29,353 nt of DNA from contig DATLFQ010000198.1 in the NCBI GenBank assembly GCA_035540915.1, positions 1-29,353 of the forward strand, written 5' to 3'. Positions 1-7,523 of this stretch are shown here, one piece after another. The notes below the pieces were generated by a model, which saw nothing but the letters and a program-made list of their open reading frames with translations, searched no databases and had not been told where the DNA came from. The translations under genes and the position numbers were made by a program. This DNA comes from DATLFQ01 sp035540915. GTDB taxonomy: Bacteria; Actinomycetota; Acidimicrobiia; Acidimicrobiales; GCA-2861595. Within the stretch, counting starts at the first letter, position 1. Each line of letters opens with the position of its first letter.

Positions 1-230
1 ACGGCGTCGCCGGGCCGGCGGTCACCGAGGGTGGTGCGGGCCAGCGTCTCGGCCACCACGTCCACGCCGTACCAGCCGTCGCCGATGTCGACCACCGTGA
101 GGCAGCACCCGTCGAGGGCCACCGAGTCGCCGACGCGCAGGTCGTCCAGCACCGCGGCTGCCTCGACGGTGAAGCGCCCGCCGTCGCGGCTGCGCACACG
201 CCCGAGCTCCTCCACCAGCCCGGTGAACAT
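1..230 (-). CDS. ribE: Riboflavin synthase alpha subunit, N-terminal part (runs off the window)
   Basis: Riboflavin synthase converts two molecules of 6,7-dimethyl-8-ribityllumazine into riboflavin plus a pyrimidinedione. Only the first 76 residues are inside the window. They begin MFTGLVEELG and contain the barrel-repeat signature GDSVALDGCCLTVVDI, which is diagnostic for the family (substrate-binding SVxxxGxCLTV). The ATG at 230-228 overlaps the TGA of ribD by one base (TGATG), so it should be translated by reinitiation after ribD in a riboflavin operon. The rest of the protein lies beyond base 1. Identity is secure; completeness cannot be judged. Confidence 0.93.
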   Translation of the reverse strand, partial: MFTGLVEELGRVRSRDGGRFTVEAAAVLDDLRVGDSVALDGCCLTVVDIGDGWYGVDVVAETLARTTLGDRRPGDA

Positions 231-1228
231 CAGCGGGTCGGCTCCAGCTCGACGCGCAGATCGTCGCCAAGACGGGCCACGTCCACGATGCGGCCGCGCC
301 AGGCGCCGGCGATCGTCGCGGCGCCCGGGCCGGTGAACAGGGGCCGGCCGTCGTCGCCGCCCAGCAGCGCCGGGGCCAGGTGGAGCACGTAGCGGTCGAC
401 CAGACCGGCGGCGTGGAACTGGTGCGCGGTCGCGGCGCCGCCCTCGATGAGCACCTGCAGGATCCCCCGGCGGCCCAGCTCGTCGAGCACCTCGCCCGGC
501 TTGCCGGCCAGCTCCCAGGCGGGGTGCACCCGGGCGCCGGGTGGCGCCTGGCCCAGCACCACCCGGCGGGGGTCTGGTCCGGGATGGTCGCGCACCGTGA
601 GCGCCGGGTCGTCAGCCCGCACCGTGCCGGCGCCGACCAGCACGGCGTCGCTCTCGGCCCGCAGGCGGTGGACGTCGCGACGGGCCGCCTCGCCGGTGAT
701 CCAGCGGCTGGTGCCGTCGGGGGCCGCCGTCCGGCCGTCGAGGGTGGCGGCCAGCTTGAGCACCACCCACGGGCGCCCGGTGGTGCGGTGCGTGAGGTAC
801 GGCCGCAGCTGGGCGGTGACCTCGGCGGCCCGGAGCCCGACCTCCACCGTCACGCCGGCGGCCCGCAGCGCGGCCAGCCCACGGCCCGACACCCGCGGGT
901 CGGGGTCCTCCAGCGCGGTCACGACGCGGGTGACGCCGGCCGCCGCCACGGCGTCGGCGCACGGCGGTGTCCGGCCGTGGTGGGCGCACGGCTCCAGGGT
1001 GACGTACAGCGTGGCGCCGGCGGCCCGGGGGCCGGCGGCGGCGAGGGCGGCGGCCTCGGCGTGGGGCCCGCCGGGCGGCGCGGTGGCGCCCTCGTGCCGG
1101 GTCCCGTCGGGCGCGACGACCACGGCGCCGACCCACGGATTGGGAGCGGCCGACCGGCGGACGGCGGCGGCCAGCGCGATGGCCCGGTCCATGGCCGCCT
1201 CGTCGCTGGCGCTCACCGTGCCGATCAT
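230..1228 (-). CDS. ribD: Bifunctional riboflavin deaminase/reductase RibD
   Basis: RibD carries out the deamination and side-chain reduction steps of riboflavin synthesis. The 332-residue protein has an N-terminal zinc deaminase domain (about residues 8-125) with HAE at 56-58 and zinc cysteines C81 and C90 in PCAHHGRTPPC. A C-terminal reductase domain (about 145-332) carries VLKLAATLDGRTA, GAGTVRADDPALTVR and VLIEGGAATAHQF. The reductase half is somewhat shorter than in E. coli RibD. Start is ATG at 1228; M13 in MDRAIALA is an alternative that would fit family N-termini equally well. No Shine-Dalgarno is visible, and there is an 82-base gap to the upstream mog-like gene. I looked in that gap for an FMN riboswitch and saw none. 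Confidence 0.95.
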   Translation of the reverse strand: MIGTVSASDEAAMDRAIALAAAVRRSAAPNPWVGAVVVAPDGTRHEGATAPPGGPHAEAAALAAAGPRAAGATLYVTLEPCAHHGRTPPCADAVAAAGVTRVVTALEDPDPRVSGRGLAALRAAGVTVEVGLRAAEVTAQLRPYLTHRTTGRPWVVLKLAATLDGRTAAPDGTSRWITGEAARRDVHRLRAESDAVLVGAGTVRADDPALTVRDHPGPDPRRVVLGQAPPGARVHPAWELAGKPGEVLDELGRRGILQVLIEGGAATAHQFHAAGLVDRYVLHLAPALLGGDDGRPLFTGPGAATIAGAWRGRIVDVARLGDDLRVELEPTR

Positions 1229-1258
1229 GGCCGAACCGCGTGGGTGACCGGGCGGTTT

Positions 1259-1278
1259 CCGGTCAGGTGGCAGACCGG
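1259..1278. repeat. Short inverted repeat between mog-like gene and ribD
   Basis: A 6-bp inverted repeat (CCGGTC at 1259-1264, GACCGG at 1273-1278) with an 8-base loop sits in the 82-base gap, and a further GACCGG lies at 1246-1251. There is no T-tract, so a terminator is not supported. It may be only a product of high GC content. Confidence 0.25.
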
Positions 1279-1310
1279 TTCGGCGACAGCGGCCGGCGCG
1301 CCGGGCCGGT

Positions 1311-1781
1311 TCAGTGCGCGGTGGGCTCGCCGGCGAGGAGGGCGAGGGCGTGGGGCAGCACGTCGAGGACGGCGCCCAGGCACTCGACCGCGCCGGAGGG
1401 GGACCCCGGGGTGTTGAGGACCAGGCAGGTGCCGATGGTGCCGGCGGCGCCGCGAGACAGCCGCCCCAGGGGGTTGACCAGGCGCATGGCCTCGGCCAGC
1501 CCGGGGGCGGAGCGGTCGAGGACGGCGAGTGTGCCCTCGGGGGTCAGGTCCCGCGGCCCGAAGCCGGTGCCACCGGTGGTGACGATCACGCCCGCGAACC
1601 CGGCGGCCAGGTCGGCCAGGGCGCCGGCCACCGACTCGGCGCCGTCGGCCACCACCCGGCGCTCCTCCAGCCGGAAGCCGTTGGCGCCCAACAGGTCTGC
1701 GACGGCCGCGCCGGACCGGTCCTGGCGGGTACCGGCCACCACGCCGTCGGAGACGGTCAGCACCTTGGCCCGCAGCTCCAT
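1311..1781 (-). CDS. MogA/MoaB-family molybdopterin protein
   Basis: This 156-residue protein belongs to the MogA/MoaB family, whose members adenylylate molybdopterin before molybdenum insertion. The domain fills the protein. The family signature TTGGTGFGPRDLTPE lies at residues 68-82, followed by AMRLVNP (98-104) and LVLNTPGSPSGAVECL (120-135). Family assignment is firm, but MogA and MoaB cannot be told apart by eye and no other molybdenum cofactor gene is in the window. The start ATG at 1781-1779 has no Shine-Dalgarno but lies 7 bases after TAGTCT, so it is probably a leaderless transcription start. It sits between rsmB and ribD, where many actinobacteria carry rpe. Confidence 0.88.
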   Translation of the reverse strand: MELRAKVLTVSDGVVAGTRQDRSGAAVADLLGANGFRLEERRVVADGAESVAGALADLAAGFAGVIVTTGGTGFGPRDLTPEGTLAVLDRSAPGLAEAMRLVNPLGRLSRGAAGTIGTCLVLNTPGSPSGAVECLGAVLDVLPHALALLAGEPTAH

Positions 1782-1788
1782 CGGCCGG

Positions 1789-1794
1789 AGACTA
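1789..1794 (-). promoter_or_regulatory. Putative -10 element of a leaderless promoter for the mog-like gene
   Basis: TAGTCT on the minus strand fits the actinobacterial TAnnnT consensus. Its distance of 7 bases to the ATG would put the transcription start at the start codon. No convincing -35 hexamer is visible. The same arrangement occurs before def, alaS and aroK. Confidence 0.45.
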
Positions 1795-1914
1795 CCGAGG
1801 AGCCGTGGTGGGCCACCCGGCCCGGGTGTGGCGCAGGTACCACCCCAGCTCGTCCCCGGCGACGGCGCAGTCGACCAGCGGCCGATTCGCCCCTGATCTC
1901 CGGTGAGCAGACAC
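1792..1914 (-). CDS. Possible small ORF between rsmB and the mog-like gene
   Basis: The 140-base gap after rsmB holds a 40-codon open frame starting with GTG and ending in TAG. The peptide contains VDCAVAGDELGWYLRHTR. I do not recognise it. There is no clear Shine-Dalgarno, and its stop codon lies inside the putative -10 of the next gene, which argues that the space is regulatory. I list it only because the codons are plausible in composition; it is most likely chance. Confidence 0.15.
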   Translation of the reverse strand: MSAHRRSGANRPLVDCAVAGDELGWYLRHTRAGWPTTAPR

Positions 1915-1933
1915 GCACCGATACTCAGCTGCC

Positions 1934-3055
1934 CTAGTGGCGCAGGGCAAGGACGTACATGCCGTCGGTGCCGGCGGCCTGGGGCAGCAGCCGGGCACCC
2001 CGGCCGAGTGGCTCCCAGGGCGGCCCGGGCGGCGGCAGCGGGACCAGGTCGGGACGGGCGGTGGACAACCAGCGGTCCACGCCGGCCGTCTCGGCCAGGG
2101 TGAGGGTGCAGACGCTGTACACCAGCACACCGCCGGCACGGACGGTGACGGCCGCCGCTTCGACCAGTTGCCGCTGCAGCACGGCCAACCGGTCGACGTC
2201 GCCGGGCTGTACCCGCCAGCGGGCGTCGGGTCGGCGCCGCAGCACGCCCAGACCGCTGCACGGCGCGTCGACCAGCACCCGGTCGAGGGAGCCGGCCCGC
2301 AGTGGCGGCGACCGCCCGTCGGCCACCACGACGGCGACCGACGATGCTGCGTCGCCCAGCCGGGCGGCGTTGGCGGCGACCAGGCCGGCTCGCGCCTCCG
2401 ACACGTCGCCCGCCACCACCAGGGCAGCTCCCCCGCCGGCCATGGCGGTCGCCTTGCCGCCCGGGGCGGCACACAGGTCGGCGACCCGATGGCCGGGCTG
2501 CACGCCGACCAGGGCGGCCACGGCCTGCGACGCCCCGTCCTGCACGTACCCGTCGGCCCGCACGGTGACGGGAGGCGGCTCGTTCATCTGCGCCATCGCG
2601 GCGGCCGCCGCGTCGGCGCCGAGGTCGGCGGCCAGGCGCTCGGCGATCCAGTCCGGGTAGCTCAGCCGGGTGGCGTCGTCGGGCCAGGGCGGGGGCTGGG
2701 TGGCCACCTTGCGCAGCACCGCGTTGACCAGGCCCCGGGCCCGCTCGGGTGCCTCGCTGACGGTGGCCGAGACGGCGGCGTGGGCCGGCGTACCGAGGAA
2801 GGCGAGCTGATAGGCGCCCAGGCGCAGGATGGTGCGGACCGGGGGCTGGACGGGGCGGGCCAGGAACCCGTCGACCAGGTGGTCGCAGGCGCGGCGCATC
2901 CGGGTGGTGCCGTAGACCAGCTCGGTCACGAAGTGGCGGTCGCGCTCGGCCAGGCCGCTGGCGGCGAGCAGCGGTGGCAGCACCAGGTTGGCGTAGGCGC
3001 CCTCCTCGATGCGGTCGAGCGCCCGGGCGGCCAGGCCGCGAGCGGTGGTCGTCAC
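1934..3055 (-). CDS. rsmB: 16S rRNA (cytosine-967-C5)-methyltransferase RsmB, compact form
   Basis: RsmB methylates C967 (E. coli numbering) of 16S rRNA using SAM. The 373 residues comprise a NusB-like RNA-binding domain (1-120) and a Rossmann methyltransferase domain (about 170-373). The SAM motif is DLCAAPGGKAT (193-203). The two family cysteines are C266 in DAPCSGLG and C316 in YSVCTLT, the latter being the expected nucleophile. Oddly, NEPPPVTVR (158-166) runs almost directly into YVQDGASQ (170-177); family members usually have about 45-55 more residues there. The GTG start at 3055 overlaps the fmt stop as GTGA. The sequence reads continuously through the shortened region, so this is not an obvious frameshift. 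Confidence 0.93.
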   Translation of the reverse strand: MTTTARGLAARALDRIEEGAYANLVLPPLLAASGLAERDRHFVTELVYGTTRMRRACDHLVDGFLARPVQPPVRTILRLGAYQLAFLGTPAHAAVSATVSEAPERARGLVNAVLRKVATQPPPWPDDATRLSYPDWIAERLAADLGADAAAAAMAQMNEPPPVTVRADGYVQDGASQAVAALVGVQPGHRVADLCAAPGGKATAMAGGGAALVVAGDVSEARAGLVAANAARLGDAASSVAVVVADGRSPPLRAGSLDRVLVDAPCSGLGVLRRRPDARWRVQPGDVDRLAVLQRQLVEAAAVTVRAGGVLVYSVCTLTLAETAGVDRWLSTARPDLVPLPPPGPPWEPLGRGARLLPQAAGTDGMYVLALRH

Positions 3056-3894
3056 GGAGCCAGCGGTCGGCCGGACGCGACGCCGGCCCCGCGGGCCCAG
3101 TCGGCCGCCGCCATGCGGGGCCGGCCCTCGGGCTGGACCTCCAGCAGCTCCAGGGGGCCGGTGGCCGTGGGCACCGAGACGCCGTCACCGGTGACGCGGT
3201 GTGCGCAGGCGCGGTGCACCTTGAGGCGGCGCCCGCCGGCGGTGGTCCACGCGCCGCCGACCCGCACCACCCGCTCCAGCTCCTCGGCCGGGCGCGCCCA
3301 GTCCAGCAGCAGGTCGTCCTGCTCGATCTTGGCTGCGTAGGTCGCCTCGCCCTCCTGGGGGCGCGGCGGTGACAGGCCGCCGGCCAGCTCGTCGACCAGC
3401 AGGGCGGTCCCCAGCTCCACCAGGCGGTCCCGCAACGCGGCGGCCGACTCGTCGGGGTCGATCGCCACCGGCTCGCAGCGGTGGACGGGGCCGGTGTCCA
3501 GCCCGGCCTCCAGGCTCATCAGGCACACGCCGGTCTCGGCGTCCCCGGCCAGGATGGCCCGCTCGACCGGGGCGGCGCCCCGCCAGCGGGGCAGCAGCGA
3601 GAAGTGCAGGTTCACCATGGGCACGGCGTCGAGCACGTGCTGCTTGATCAGCCGGCCGAAGGCGACCACCACGCCCAGCTCGGCGCCGGTGTCGAGCACG
3701 TCGTCGACACGGTCGGTGACCGGCAGGCCGGCCGCCAGCGCTGCCTCCTTGACCGGGCTGGGCGACAGGGCCGGGCCCCGGCCCCGCCGCCGGTCGGGCT
3801 GCGAGACCACCAGGGCCACCTCGTGGCCGGCGGCGAGCACCGCTCGCAGCGGGGGCACGGCGGCGGCCGGGGTGCCGAGGAAGACCAGGCGCAG
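3052..3894 (-). CDS. fmt: Methionyl-tRNA formyltransferase, apparent CTG start
   Basis: Fmt formylates Met-tRNAfMet, using 10-formyltetrahydrofolate, to make the initiator tRNA. The protein has 280 residues if begun at CTG. The N-terminal Rossmann-type domain starts LRLVFLGTPAAAVPPL, and the catalytic block VNLHFSLLPRWRGAAPVERA spans 94-113 (N95, H97), with D133 in GLDTGPV. A C-terminal OB-like domain follows (about 200-280). No ATG, GTG or TTG exists in frame between the def stop and VFLGTP, while the CTG at 3894-3892 aligns with the family methionine and has GGAG 7 bases upstream. It is 32 bases after def and overlaps rsmB as GTGA. An in-frame extension into def is the less likely alternative. 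Confidence 0.9.
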   Translation of the reverse strand: MRLVFLGTPAAAVPPLRAVLAAGHEVALVVSQPDRRRGRGPALSPSPVKEAALAAGLPVTDRVDDVLDTGAELGVVVAFGRLIKQHVLDAVPMVNLHFSLLPRWRGAAPVERAILAGDAETGVCLMSLEAGLDTGPVHRCEPVAIDPDESAAALRDRLVELGTALLVDELAGGLSPPRPQEGEATYAAKIEQDDLLLDWARPAEELERVVRVGGAWTTAGGRRLKVHRACAHRVTGDGVSVPTATGPLELLEVQPEGRPRMAAADWARGAGVASGRPLAP

Positions 3895-3901
3895 GGGGGA
3901 G

Positions 3902-3905
3902 CTCC
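3902..3905 (-). promoter_or_regulatory. Shine-Dalgarno deciding the CTG start of fmt
   Basis: GGAG on the minus strand lies 7 bases before CTG 3894-3892. It is the only ribosome-binding site near a codon that preserves the Fmt N-terminal strand. Confidence 0.5.
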
Positions 3906-3926
3906 GGCTCCGGCTCGCGCTCGCCG

Positions 3927-4433
3927 CTACCGGCTCGGCAGGCCGAGGTCGCGGGTACGCAGCCTGCGCATGGCGTCCCGGCGCTGGTCGTCGTCCAGCC
4001 GCTCGAGGAGCAGGTGCCCGTCGAGGTGGTCGACCTCGTGGAGGAAGACCCGAGCGAGCATGTCCTCGGCGTCCACCACGAACTCGCGACCGTCCAGGTC
4101 GGTGGCGGTCAGCACGACCCGGCGCGGGCGGACGATGGGCCAGAACAGCCCGGGCACCGACAGGCACCCCTCGTCGTAGGTCCACTCACCGGCGTGGCCG
4201 GCCAGCGAGGGGTTGACGGCCACGCCCGGGCCGGCGCCGTCGCCGATGTCCCACACGAACATCCGCTTCTGGACCCCCACCTGGTTGGCGGCCAGGCCGA
4301 CGCCGGGCGCGTCGTACATCGTCTCGAGCATGTCGTCGACCAGCCGGCGCAGCGGCGCGTCGATGTCACCGACCGGGACGGTGGCCTGGCGCAGCACCGG
4401 GTCACCGTGGACCCGGATGGTGTGGATGGCCAT
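3927..4433 (-). CDS. def: Peptide deformylase
   Basis: Def removes the N-formyl group from nascent proteins, acting after Fmt, whose gene follows. The 168-residue protein has all three family motifs: GVGLAANQVG (44-53), EGCLS (88-92, with metal-ligand C90) and HEVDH (132-136, two His ligands and the catalytic Glu). MAIHTIRVHGDPVLRQ is a typical N-terminus. The ATG at 4433-4431 lacks a Shine-Dalgarno but follows TAGCCT by 8 bases, so transcription may begin at the start codon. The gap to priA (4434-4608) has no other feature I can see. Confidence 0.96.
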   Translation of the reverse strand: MAIHTIRVHGDPVLRQATVPVGDIDAPLRRLVDDMLETMYDAPGVGLAANQVGVQKRMFVWDIGDGAGPGVAVNPSLAGHAGEWTYDEGCLSVPGLFWPIVRPRRVVLTATDLDGREFVVDAEDMLARVFLHEVDHLDGHLLLERLDDDQRRDAMRRLRTRDLGLPSR

Positions 4434-4441
4434 CGGCGCCG

Positions 4442-4447
4442 AGGCTA
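4442..4447 (-). promoter_or_regulatory. Putative -10 element of a leaderless def promoter
   Basis: TAGCCT (TAnnnT class) ends 8 bases before the def ATG in the 175-base priA-def gap. No Shine-Dalgarno and no recognisable -35 are present. It would drive a def-fmt-rsmB transcript. Confidence 0.45.
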
Positions 4448-4608
4448 CCGCCCGCGCCGAACCGGACCGGCGACGCGGCTCGGCGCTCCAGGGACCGGCG
4501 ACGGTCACGACGGGCCGGGTGAGCGGCCGGGAGGCGGCGGAGCCGGAGAACCCGGCGTCGGATGGCGCGCCAGGGCACGATCGGCACCAGGTTCGCAGGG
4601 GTGGAGGG

Positions 4609-6318
4609 TCAGACCCGGGCGGGGTCGACTTCGATGCGGACTCGGGACGAAGGGCGGGCGGTCGTGGCGAAGGCGGAGGAGAGGATCTGGTGGTCGGGGG
4701 CGCGGACCAGGAAGCGGTTGCCGTCGGGGCCGAGGACCTCGACCGTGCCTGGCAGCGCCGCCACCAGCTCGGCGGCGCCCGGGCCCGAGACGAGCGCGAG
4801 GGCGACGGCCGGTGGCAGGCGCAGCTCGGTGCGGCGGGCCGCCTCCGGCCCGCTGGAGCGCCCGGGGTCGGCGTGCACCGCGCCCGCGAGCACCTCGTGG
4901 CCCGGGACCCGGGTCTGGACCAGCAGCTGGCCCCCCGCGTCGCGGGGACCGACGGCGCGCGCCGCACGGGCCAGCAGGGCCAGCGCCTGCTCGCCGGCCC
5001 GGAAGCGCGGCGCCAGCAGTTCCTGGTCGAAATCCAGGAACGCCACCGCCCCGCCGTGCCAGCGCGCCGGCAGGCGGTGCAGCAGCGCCTCGGTCCCGAC
5101 CAGCACCCGGCGGTCGGGCACCCGCTCGGTGGCCGCGCTCACCTCCTCCACCTCCGTGCCGGCGAGGGCGGCCAGTTCCTCGGCGGCCCGCGAGATCCCC
5201 ACCCGGAGGGTCTTGAGCCGCTGGGCGCCGCAGGCCTGGCAGACGAGCGGGCGGGCCAGGCCGCAGCGCCCGCACGAAAGCGCGGCCGCGTCGCCCTGCT
5301 GGACGGCGCCGCCGCAGGCCTCGCACCGCGTCAGCTCGCCGCAGGCGGCGCAGGCCAGCAGGCGGGCCCGCCCCCGGCGGTTCAGGATGCAGGCCACCGG
5401 GCCACCGCGGCGGAGAAGGTCCACCAGACGGCCCGAGTAGAGGCCGGCCCGGGGGTCCTCGCGCCGGCGGTCGACCACGACGACCGGCGGCCACCCGGCC
5501 CGCTCGACGTTGCGGGACAACGTGATCAGGCGCCCCCAGGCCAGGTGCTCGGGCGTGGGGCACGCGGACACGAGGGCACAGGGCACGCCGGCCCGGGCCG
5601 CCCGCTCGGCCGCCACCCGCCAGGCGCTCCACGTCGGCGCACGCTCCTCCTGCAGGGCTTCGTCGTGGGCGTCGACCACGACGGCGCCGGCCAGCGCCGG
5701 CACCGGCGCCCACGCCGCGGCCCGGGCGCCCACCACCGTGCAGCCGCCGGCCGCCGCCCGCGCCCACTCGGCGGGGACGTGCGCCACCGCCGCGCCGAGC
5801 CGCCGCAGGCGGTCGACCACGTCGGCGGCGCTGGCGAGCGACGCGGTGACCACCAGCACGGCGCCCCGGGCCGCCATGGCAGCCACCAGGTCCATCGGGT
5901 CGGCCGCCGGTGGAAGGCGCACCACCGCGCGCCCGGCCCGGACCACCTCGTCGAGCAGTTCCGACGGCGCGTCGCCCGGTGACGCGCCCGCCGGGCGGGG
6001 CGGCAGCCCCCGTACCAGCGTCGGCGGCGACGCCGTCCGCAGGAACGCCGCCCGTGGCCCGGCCCACCGGAAGGCGGCCCACGCGGCCAGCTCGACCAGC
6101 TCGGCCGGCGGTCCCTCGCCGGCGACACCGGCCAGGGGCAGGAGCCGCACCCCGTCCGGGGGAGACACCACGTCCTCGACGACCCAGCCGCGGACGCGCC
6201 GCCCGTGCAACGGCACCCGCACCATCGTGCCGACCCGCACCCGTGCCGCCAGATCCTCCGGGACCAGGTAGTCGAACGCCTTGTCGAGGGAGCGCGCGTC
6301 CGGCAGGACGCGCACCAC
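4609..6318 (-). CDS. priA: Primosomal protein N' (PriA), helicase-motif-less actinobacterial form
   Basis: PriA recognises stalled forks and reloads the replisome. This 569-residue version keeps the N-terminal 3'-binding domain (VVRVLPDARSLDKAFDYLVP) and eight zinc-binding cysteines (near residues 323, 326, 332, 335, 349, 352, 360, 363). Where a Walker A loop is expected, the sequence reads RAVVRLPPAADPMDLV with no GKT, and the DEAH box is degenerate (VVVDAHDEAL). It should therefore lack ATP-dependent unwinding, as is known for actinobacterial PriA. The GTG at 6318 (or 6315) just after the metK TAG is chosen; a GTG at 6378 would overlap metK by about 50 bases. It belongs with metK and coaBC. 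Confidence 0.9.
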   Translation of the reverse strand: MVRVLPDARSLDKAFDYLVPEDLAARVRVGTMVRVPLHGRRVRGWVVEDVVSPPDGVRLLPLAGVAGEGPPAELVELAAWAAFRWAGPRAAFLRTASPPTLVRGLPPRPAGASPGDAPSELLDEVVRAGRAVVRLPPAADPMDLVAAMAARGAVLVVTASLASAADVVDRLRRLGAAVAHVPAEWARAAAGGCTVVGARAAAWAPVPALAGAVVVDAHDEALQEERAPTWSAWRVAAERAARAGVPCALVSACPTPEHLAWGRLITLSRNVERAGWPPVVVVDRRREDPRAGLYSGRLVDLLRRGGPVACILNRRGRARLLACAACGELTRCEACGGAVQQGDAAALSCGRCGLARPLVCQACGAQRLKTLRVGISRAAEELAALAGTEVEEVSAATERVPDRRVLVGTEALLHRLPARWHGGAVAFLDFDQELLAPRFRAGEQALALLARAARAVGPRDAGGQLLVQTRVPGHEVLAGAVHADPGRSSGPEAARRTELRLPPAVALALVSGPGAAELVAALPGTVEVLGPDGNRFLVRAPDHQILSSAFATTARPSSRVRIEVDPARV

Positions 6319-6326
6319 CCGCCGCC

Positions 6327-7523
6327 CTACAGGTTCAGGGCCGACTTCATCTCCGCCACCCGGGAGAGGGTCTCCCACGTGAACTCCTTCTCCGACCGGC
6401 CGAAGTGCCCGTAGGCGGCGGTGCGCCGGAAGATCGGGCGGCGCAGCTTGAGGTCGCGGACGATGGCGGCCGGCCGCAGGTCGAAGACCTCCTGCACGGC
6501 GGTGGCGATGCGGTCGGGGTCGACCTCGGCGGTGCCGAAGGTGTCCACCATGACCGAGACCGGCCGGGCCACGCCGATGGCGTAGGCCACCTGGATCTCG
6601 CAGCGCCGCGCCGCGCCGGCGGCCACCACGTGCTTGGCCGCCCAGCGGGCCGCGTAGGCAGCCGAGCGGTCCACCTTGGTGGGGTCCTTGCCGGAGAAGG
6701 CACCACCTCCGTGGCGGGCGGCGCCGCCGTACGTGTCGACGATGATCTTGCGCCCGGTGAGGCCGGTGTCGGCGTGGGGCCCGCCCAGCTCGAACCTGCC
6801 GGTGGGGTTGGCCAGCACGCGGATCTTGTCGCCGGCGAACTGGGCCGGGAGCATGGGGTGGATGACGTGCTCGATGAGGTCGGGCTTCAGCAGCGTCTCC
6901 AGGTCCAGGCCGGGCTGGTGCTGGGTGGAGATGAGCACGGTGGTCAGCGCGACCGGCCGGCCGTCCTCATAGGCCACCGTGACCTGGGTCTTGCCGTCGG
7001 GCCGCAGGTAGGGCAGCACGCCGGCCTTGCGCACCTCCGACAGGCGCTGGGCCAGCCGGTGGGCCAGCCAGATGGGCAGCGGCATGAGGTCGTCGGTCTC
7101 GTCGCAGGCGTAGCCGAACATCATCCCCTGGTCGCCGGCGCCTTGGCTGTCCAGGTCCTCCTCGCTGATGTCGCCGACCCGGCTCTCCAGGGCCTGGTCC
7201 ACGCCCTGGGCGATGTCCGGCGACTGCGGGTCGATGGAGGTGATGACGCCGCAGGTGTGGCCGTCGAAGCCGTAGGACTCCCGGTCGTAGCCGATCTCGC
7301 AGACCGTCTGGCGCACCAGGTTCGGGATCTCGACGTAGGCCGTGGTGCTGATCTCGCCGGCCACCACCACCAGGCCGGTGGTGAGGAGCGTCTCGCAGGC
7401 GACCCGGCCCATCGGGTCCTCGGCCAGGATGGCGTCCAGGACGGCGTCGGAGATCTGGTCGGCCATCTTGTCGGGGTGGCCCTCGGTGACCGACTCGGAG
7501 GTGAACGTCCAGGTGGTGCTCAT
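6327..7523 (-). CDS. metK: S-adenosylmethionine synthetase
   Basis: MetK makes SAM from methionine and ATP. The 398-residue protein is full length. The ATP-binding GHPDK lies at 15-19, signature 1 GAGDQGMMFGYA at 128-139, and signature 2 GGGAFSGKDPTKVDRS at 272-287. The ATG at 7523 overlaps the coaBC stop as ATGA, so translation is probably coupled; a GGGGAG lies too far upstream (about 25 bases) to serve. No SAM riboswitch is possible in the leader because coaBC occupies it. Confidence 0.97.
   Translation of the reverse strand: MSTTWTFTSESVTEGHPDKMADQISDAVLDAILAEDPMGRVACETLLTTGLVVVAGEISTTAYVEIPNLVRQTVCEIGYDRESYGFDGHTCGVITSIDPQSPDIAQGVDQALESRVGDISEEDLDSQGAGDQGMMFGYACDETDDLMPLPIWLAHRLAQRLSEVRKAGVLPYLRPDGKTQVTVAYEDGRPVALTTVLISTQHQPGLDLETLLKPDLIEHVIHPMLPAQFAGDKIRVLANPTGRFELGGPHADTGLTGRKIIVDTYGGAARHGGGAFSGKDPTKVDRSAAYAARWAAKHVVAAGAARRCEIQVAYAIGVARPVSVMVDTFGTAEVDPDRIATAVQEVFDLRPAAIVRDLKLRRPIFRRTAAYGHFGRSEKEFTWETLSRVAEMKSALNL

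Noticed and set aside
1229..1310. Possible FMN riboswitch before ribD
   Set aside because: The 82-base gap lacks the conserved FMN-element blocks and is too short for the full aptamer.
3896..3925. CGGAGC-like repeats between def and fmt as a repeat element
   Set aside because: Only a few imperfect 6-base units, short and explained by GC bias; kept only as context for the fmt start.
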